Source: Geobacteraceae bacterium (GTDB taxonomy: Bacteria > Desulfobacterota > Desulfuromonadia > Geobacterales > Geobacteraceae). Taken from it: a DNA stretch of 64,000 nt. The position numbers were made by a program, and so were the translations under genes. The notes beneath the pieces were generated by a model. It ran no database searches, was not told the origin of the DNA, and was given only the letters and a program-made list of their open reading frames with translations. Location of the stretch: NCBI GenBank assembly GCA_009773645.1, contig WSYB01000002.1, forward strand, positions 49,540 through 113,539, read 5' to 3'. Shown in pieces: positions 58,249-64,000 of this stretch. Every line of letters begins with the position of its first letter. Positions within the stretch are counted from its first letter, which is position 1.

Positions 58249-58490
58249 TGTTTACTCTCCTCCCTCAACTCGTCTAACGTCGGAGGCGACCCGGCTACCC
58301 GTACCCGAAGCTCCAAGCCTAGATAATCCAGAATCTTGACGAGCTTACGCACGCCAATTTCCTGGACTGTGCCTGACTCGATCTGGCTGATTGTGGCGCG
58401 GCTCATTCCAAGGTCGTGGGCCAATTTCTCTTGGGAAATATTCTGCCGCTTGCGCTCTTTTTTGATTTGTTCGCCTATTTCGAATAACAT
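58245..58490 (-). CDS. hipB: HipB-like antitoxin (pair 2), leaderless
   Basis: 81 residues from ATG 58490, which stands 6 bases after a TACAAT -10. A longer start at 58520 lies inside the promoter spacer and is excluded. HTH: KERKRQNISQEKLAHDLGMS and RATISQIESGTVQEIGVRKL (XRE family), then KILDYLGLELRVRV. Upstream of hipA on the same strand. Confidence 0.85.
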   Translation of the reverse strand: MLFEIGEQIKKERKRQNISQEKLAHDLGMSRATISQIESGTVQEIGVRKLVKILDYLGLELRVRVAGSPPTLDELREESKQ

Positions 58491-58496
58491 GTTCGT

Positions 58497-58536
58497 ATTG
58501 TATATAAAACATTTAGCCATATCAAGCTAAAAATGT
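58497..58536 (-). promoter_or_regulatory. promoter of hipBA pair 2
   Basis: Minus strand: TTGATA (58525-58520), 17-base spacer, TACAAT (58502-58497); predicted start at the A of ATG 58490. An imperfect inverted repeat ACATTTAGC..GCTAAAAATGT (58509-58536) covers the -35 and spacer, the likely HipB operator. Confidence 0.7.
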
Positions 58537-58610
58537 ATTTCATATAATACAATAAGTATCCCCCGACAAGGGGGAGAATAGAATGCTCTCTCCCTCCGGG
58601 AGAGAGATAG

Positions 58611-59093
58611 AAGTTTGGACATTTGGGAGTTGATATTAAGTTCCCCCTCCCCTTGCGGGAGGGGGGCAGGGGGTGGGGGAAGTTGCCATGAAACCACGAC
58701 ATTCCTTGCATGGCAGGGCTCGTGATCTTCGCAACAACAGCACAGACGCCGAACTTGCTCTCTGGTGGCATCTCAGAAACAGCCAGATTGAAGGAATCAA
58801 GTTTCGTCGTCAACAACCTGTTGAGGAATATATAGTCGATTTCGTGGCATTCACACCAAAGCTGGTTGTTGAACTTGATGGCGGTCAACATATGAGTAAT
58901 CGGGTTTACGACGAACAAAGAGATGCTTGTCTGCATAGAAACGGCTTTGCCGTGCTAAGATTCTGGAACAATGAAATCTTTGAAAACATTGAAGGAGTGC
59001 TCGAAGTCATCAGACAGCGTTGCCTGGAAGTGACTTCCCCCACCCCCCAGCCCCCTCCCGCCAGGGGAGGGGGAGTTTAAATGTCCAAACTCC
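58611..59093. mobile_element. DUF559 gene in long terminal inverted repeats
   Basis: Left arm 58611-58684 (AAGTTTGGACATTT..TTCCCCCTCCCCTTGCGGG..GTGGGGGAAGT) and right arm 59032-59093 are inverted copies, about 60 bases each with a 13-base indel. Each arm contains its own hairpin (CCCTCCCC..GGGGAGGG type). Only a Vsr-like DUF559 gene lies between them. The right arm encodes the gene's last ~15 residues. Gene-less pairs of the same arms are at 39047-39155 and 42316-42425; another arm reaches the right window edge. Confidence 0.8.
58688..59080 (+). CDS. DUF559 (Vsr-like) endonuclease-fold protein
   Basis: 130 residues from ATG 58688; a GTG at 58673 within the arm is an alternative. PD-(D/E)xK-type fold related to very-short-patch repair endonucleases: LRNNSTDAELALWWHLRNSQ, GIKFRRQQPVEEYIVDFVAF (FRRQ..YIVDF holding the Asp), LVVELDGGQHM (acidic site) and the CLHRNGFAVLRFWNNEI region are all intact. 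The tail TSPTPQPPPARGGGV is simply translated repeat arm. DUF559 proteins are DNA-associated, but no activity is firmly known. The gene has ordinary codon use for the region. Confidence 0.88.
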   Translation: MKPRHSLHGRARDLRNNSTDAELALWWHLRNSQIEGIKFRRQQPVEEYIVDFVAFTPKLVVELDGGQHMSNRVYDEQRDACLHRNGFAVLRFWNNEIFENIEGVLEVIRQRCLEVTSPTPQPPPARGGGV

Positions 59094-59152
59094 AGCCCCC
59101 CCTTTACAAAAGGGGGGAAATAGGATCAACCTTTTTTTGGGTTATAGGTCCG
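59094..59152. repeat. G/C-rich repeat E, partial copy 3 (inverted relative to copy 1)
   Basis: CCCCCCCTTTACAAAAGGGG, AAATAGGATCAACC and TTTTTTTGGGTTATAGGTCC are the reverse complement of 42155-42203. Directly adjoining the DUF559 element. Gap 59153-59272 holds no gene. Confidence 0.8.
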
Positions 59153-59272
59153 ATTTTCTACCGGACAATACCGAAAATTTGCATGATTCGGTATGATACT
59201 TGCCATTAATCTGGTATTATTGTACTGATACGCCCGGCACGATCATCCGCAACGACAGGAAACACCGAGACC

Positions 59273-62259
59273 ATGACACCACATTCCCTGCACTCTACAC
59301 GGAGTCCCTCATCGGCGGGCTTTTTTGCCCGGCTGCTGCTGGTCGTTTTCGCCGTGGATATGGTTGAGATGTTTTTGTTTTTCGATGTAATCGCCCGGTT
59401 GAACCTCTTTTCAGCCGCCCTGGCGGATGCCGCCCTGTTGGTCCTGGGCAGCGCCCCGCTTGTCTGGTTCGCGGTCATCCGGCCGCTGGCCGGATGGAAT
59501 GAAACCGGGGGGACCGCGCCCCGCTTCGTACGGGCAGGGATGTTCATCAAGCTGCTGACGGTCATCTTCCTGTTCGAAGTCTTCATCATGCTGGCCCTGC
59601 CGGCTCTCCTCCCCCATGCGAATCCCTTAACCTATTACCTGGCGGATGCCCTCATTACCATCTTTCTCTGCGCTCCCTTGCTCTGGTTGATCATGTCCCT
59701 GGACCAGCGCAACAGGATGGGCTCCCTGGCCGATCTGCTGGGCACCCCCTGGAAGCTGTATGTCTTGCTGCTCGGGACGGTATTTATTGTCGACCTGCTG
59801 GAAATGCCGTTCGTGCAGCTTTTTGCTCTGAAGGAAGACCCCCTTTCCCGCAAACTCATCGATGCCTTCATAACTACCCTCATTGTCGCCCCCCCTTTCT
59901 GGTGGCTGCTGATATGGCCGTTACGGAAAGCCGCCCTCCTTGAAAAGACCCGCTCCGAAGCGATACAGGCCCAGGTGGTTGAGGCCATAGTGGTCGTCGA
60001 TGAGGAGGGGATGATCGAGTCCTTCAATCCGGCCGCCGAGAGGATTTTCGGTTATCCCACCCAGGAGATTATCGGCAAGCCTGCGACGCTTTTGTTCCAT
60101 GAAACGGGTCGGAGCCTGGATGAACTGTTGGGGGGTGCCGCCGCATTCGAAAACGGCAGGGTCCCCCCCGTAACCCATGAGGCCCTCGGCAGACAGCGGG
60201 ACGGTTCGACCCTGGTCATGGATCTATCGCTCAGCAGTATCCTCCTGGATAAGCGGCGGCAGTCCCTGATGATCATGCGGGACATATCGGTGCGCAAGAA
60301 GTCGGAACGGGCACTGCAAAGGTCCATGTCGCTCCTGACCGCCACCCTGGAGTCGACTGCCGACGGTATTCTGGTGGTCGATACCGTTCGCCGGATCAGG
60401 ACCTTCAACCAGAAGTTCCTCGACATGTGGCGGATCCCCCGCCACGTTGCGGAGGGGAGCGGCAGTTGCGAGCTCCTCTCTCTGGTCAAAGAGCAGCTTC
60501 AAGACCCCGAAGCCTTTCTTGACAGGGTGGGCGATATCTACAGCCAGCCCGAAGCCACGGCCCTGGAGATCATCCGGTTCAAGGACGGCAGGGTTTTCGA
60601 ACGTTATTCCCAGCCCCAGTTGCTGGAAGGGGATTGTGTCGGAAGGGTCTGGAGCTTCCGTGACATTACCGTCAAGACGCAGGCGGAGGAGGCCCTCCGG
60701 GCGAGCGAGGAGCGCTTCAAAATGGCGATCATCGGCGCGAATGACGGCATCTGGGACTGGAACATCCGGACCGGCTCGGTCTACTTTACTCCCCGTTTGA
60801 AAGAGATGCTCGGCTTTGCCGCCGAAGAGCTTCCCGATATGATCGAATCCTTCCAGTCGCTCCTCCATCCGGCAGACTATGACCGGATAGTGCAAGCGGT
60901 CCGCTCTCATCTGAAGGCAGGCGCCCCCTGCGATATCGAGTGCCGGCTGCGGACCAAGGCGGGCGATTACCGCTGGTTCAGGGCCCGCGGCCAGGCGGTG
61001 TGGGATGAGGCCGGCAAGGCCGTGCGCATGGCCGGCTCCGTCAGCGACATCACCGAGCGCAAACAGGTGGAGGAGGCGCTTCGGGCTAGCGAGGAGCGTT
61101 TCCGGCAGCTTTTCGAGCAGAGCGAGGATGCCATCATTCTCTTTAAACCGGGCACCTGCTCCATAATCGACGTCAATCCCACCGTCGGGAAGCTCTTCGG
61201 CTACACCAAGACGGAGCTCATGGAAGGCGGGCTGGAGCGCCTCACAAAACCGGAGGAATTTGCCAGGCTGAGCAGCGCCGTCTGCCGCGTCAGGCACGGT
61301 GAAATGTCCTCCCTCGACAACATCGCCGGTCTGCGCAAGGATGGGTCGGGGATCATCGTCTCCATGCGCGGCAAGATGGTCATCCTGCAGGGGGTGCCCA
61401 TGGTTTACACCACCTTCCGGGACGTCACGGAACGGATCCACCTGGAGGAGGAGGCCAGGGATATCCAGGCGAAGCTGATCCTTGCCAACAAGATGACCTC
61501 GCTCGGTCTCCTGGTGTCGGGGGTCGCCCACGAGATCAACAACCCGAACAACTTCATCATGGCAAATTCCCAGCTTCTTGCCAGGACCTGGGAGGATGCC
61601 TTCAAGGTCCTTCGGGAGTATTACCGGGAAAACGGCGACTTCCTGATCGGCGGAATACCTTTTTCAGAGATGAGCGAGCATGCACCGCAGCTGTTCCGGG
61701 GGATCACCGAGGGCTCGCGCAGGATCAACGAAATCGTCAACAACCTGAAGCAGTTTTCCCGCCAGGACCGGTCCGGCGCGGAGCGCGATGTGGATTGCAA
61801 CCAGGTCGTGACTTCGGCCGTATCCCTGCTCCTTCACCAGATCAACAATTATACCGAAAATTTCCGTCTCGACCTGGCAGAGAAACTTCCCCCCGTCAGA
61901 GGGAGCCATCAGCAGCTAGAGCAGGTCGTCATCAACCTGCTGACGAACGCCTGTCAGGCTCTCCCCGCCAGGGAATGCGGCGTCCGAGTAACGACCGGAT
62001 TCGACGCGGCCTCCGGCCAGGTGACCATTACCGTCAGGGACGAGGGGCGCGGCATTCCGCGCGACATCATCACCAAGGTGCTGGAGCCCTTTTTCACCAC
62101 CAAGCTGGACAGTGGCGGCACCGGCCTCGGGTTGGCGATTTCCAATTCGATCATCAAGGATCATAACGGGTCGCTGAATTTCGAGTCCGAACCGGGCAAA
62201 GGGACGACCTTCATTGTGAAAATCCCGGCAGCCGACCCTGCCGTAAAGGAGCATGATGC

Positions 62260-62263
<4 letters not shown>
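59273..62263 (+). CDS. six-TM, four-PAS sensor histidine kinase
   Basis: 996 residues. The membrane part (about 17-218) holds six helices in three similar pairs, with recurring (V/I)DMxEM and LxDAxxxxxxAPxxWxxxxPL motifs. It is followed by four PAS domains (about 235-345, 355-475, 485-610, 615-735), a HisKA domain with VSGVAHEINNPNNFIMANSQ (phospho-His753), and an HATPase (about 860-990: NLLTNACQALPA, DEGRGIP, GTGLGLAIS). Translationally coupled to the sigma-54 regulator (4-base overlap). Ligand unknown. Confidence 0.92.
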
Positions 62264-63681
<1,418 letters not shown>

Positions 63682-63691
63682 GGCCCGGCCG

Positions 63692-63722
63692 GACCCGGCA
63701 GGTTTTCGAAACCTGCCGGGTC
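63692..63722 (+). terminator. perfect palindromic hairpin after the response regulator
   Basis: GACCCGGCAGGTTT and AAACCTGCCGGGTC pair over 14 bp with a TCG loop, 10 bases past the stop. The same repeat, imperfect, is at 52367-52398. Serves as terminator though the tail is not T-rich. Confidence 0.65.
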
Positions 63723-63839
63723 TCCAGGATGCCGGATTGAATGCTCACACCCGTTCTTCGGTCTGCCTGATAAGCCATAAAGTGAAAATCGGGTCGATCA
63801 CCTTCTTAAAGGCCTGTCCGGCCAGCTTTTTGCAATCAG

Positions 63840-64000
63840 CGCAATCCCCCCCTCTCCCCAGCCCTCTCCCACCAGGGGCGAGGGAATTATACGCTTCCCT
63901 CCCTTCCACCCTCTATCTATCTCTCTCCCGGAGGGAGAGAGCCTGGAGTTTGGACATTTAAACTCCCCCTCCCCTGGCGGGAGGGGGCTGGGGGGTGGGG
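63840..64000. repeat. repeat arms at the right window edge, DUF559-element type
   Basis: A reversed arm at about 63847-63889 (CCCCTCTCCCCAGCCCTCTC), a CTCTCTCCCGGAGGGAGAGAG palindrome, then 63943-64000, which equals the reverse complement of 59033-59093 up to the last base. The window ends inside this arm; a DUF559 gene or a second inverted arm is expected next. No gene in 63682-64000. Confidence 0.8.

Noticed and set aside
58561..58687. A gene start in the G/C-rich arm (GTG 58673) for DUF559
   Set aside because: Possible, but the ATG at 58688 has a G-rich ribosome binding site and matches the natural start of the family.
63737..63961. A 74-codon frame after the response regulator
   Set aside because: Almost wholly repeat-arm sequence (PSPLPPGARE type), a typical by-product of these repeats.

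Overview
The window reads as chromosomal DNA of a Geobacter/Geotalea-type bacterium (Desulfuromonadota, Geobacterales). This is inferred from gene content and style: pyruvate carboxylase, a three-gene acyl-CoA carboxylase, PEP synthase, an HdrA/MvhADG-type NiFe hydrogenase cluster, a large multicopper oxidase, a GAF-type PtsP, DUF5666 lipoproteins, PAS-rich histidine kinases paired with sigma-54 regulators, clear AGGAGG ribosome binding sites, and many G/C-rich intergenic repeats. No rRNA, tRNA or CRISPR array was recognised.

1-21 kb is mostly central carbon metabolism. A divergent secreted-protein start (cut by the window edge) is followed by pyruvate carboxylase and an LpxR-like lipid A deacylase. 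From 5.2 to 7.6 kb lies a small graveyard: a group II intron 3' end, an integrase tail, a RAYT (Y1) transposase with REP-like hairpins, and an acyl carrier protein gene cut by that element. Then come a propionyl/methylmalonyl-CoA carboxylase operon (carboxyltransferase, biotin carboxylase, biotin carrier), a two-gene SufC-SufB system, a PEP synthase-lactate dehydrogenase pair, a truncated ABC permease, a radical SAM protein, a hydrolase and a phosphoribosyltransferase.

21-40 kb carries an FKBP isomerase, a multicopper oxidase, a TusA-like protein, and the hydrogenase operon (small subunit, large subunit, maturation protease, HdrA, MvhD). It also holds PtsP, a TPR protein, a nitroreductase, a flavin oxidoreductase, a YtxH protein and a DUF3047 protein. 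Four intergenic gaps contain heptanucleotide tandem repeats of different sequence.

40-53 kb is a surface-lipoprotein region. Together with one gene at 32-33.5 kb it holds four DUF5666 proteins (one internally duplicated), a DUF6502-like winged-helix protein that overlaps a DUF5666 gene, and a set with cohesin-like and dockerin-like modules. A palindrome of the form TGGGA-N6-TCCCA lies upstream of the DUF6502 gene, the duplicated DUF5666 gene and the dockerin-like gene. This suggests a local autoregulated regulon. Two long inverted repeats bracket the core of this block.

53.4-59.1 kb is an accessory island. It contains a ParE/RelE-type toxin-antitoxin pair, an orphan FitA-like antitoxin, a truncated AAA ATPase, and two convergent HipBA pairs whose hipB genes appear almost leaderless. 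It ends with a DUF559 (Vsr-like) endonuclease gene enclosed by long inverted repeats. Gene-less paired copies of the same repeat arms occur at 39.1 and 42.4 kb, and another arm starts at the right window edge. This resembles a RAYT/REPIN relationship but with a different nuclease family, and it is the best candidate here for an undescribed system. The window closes with a six-TM, four-PAS histidine kinase and its sigma-54 response regulator.
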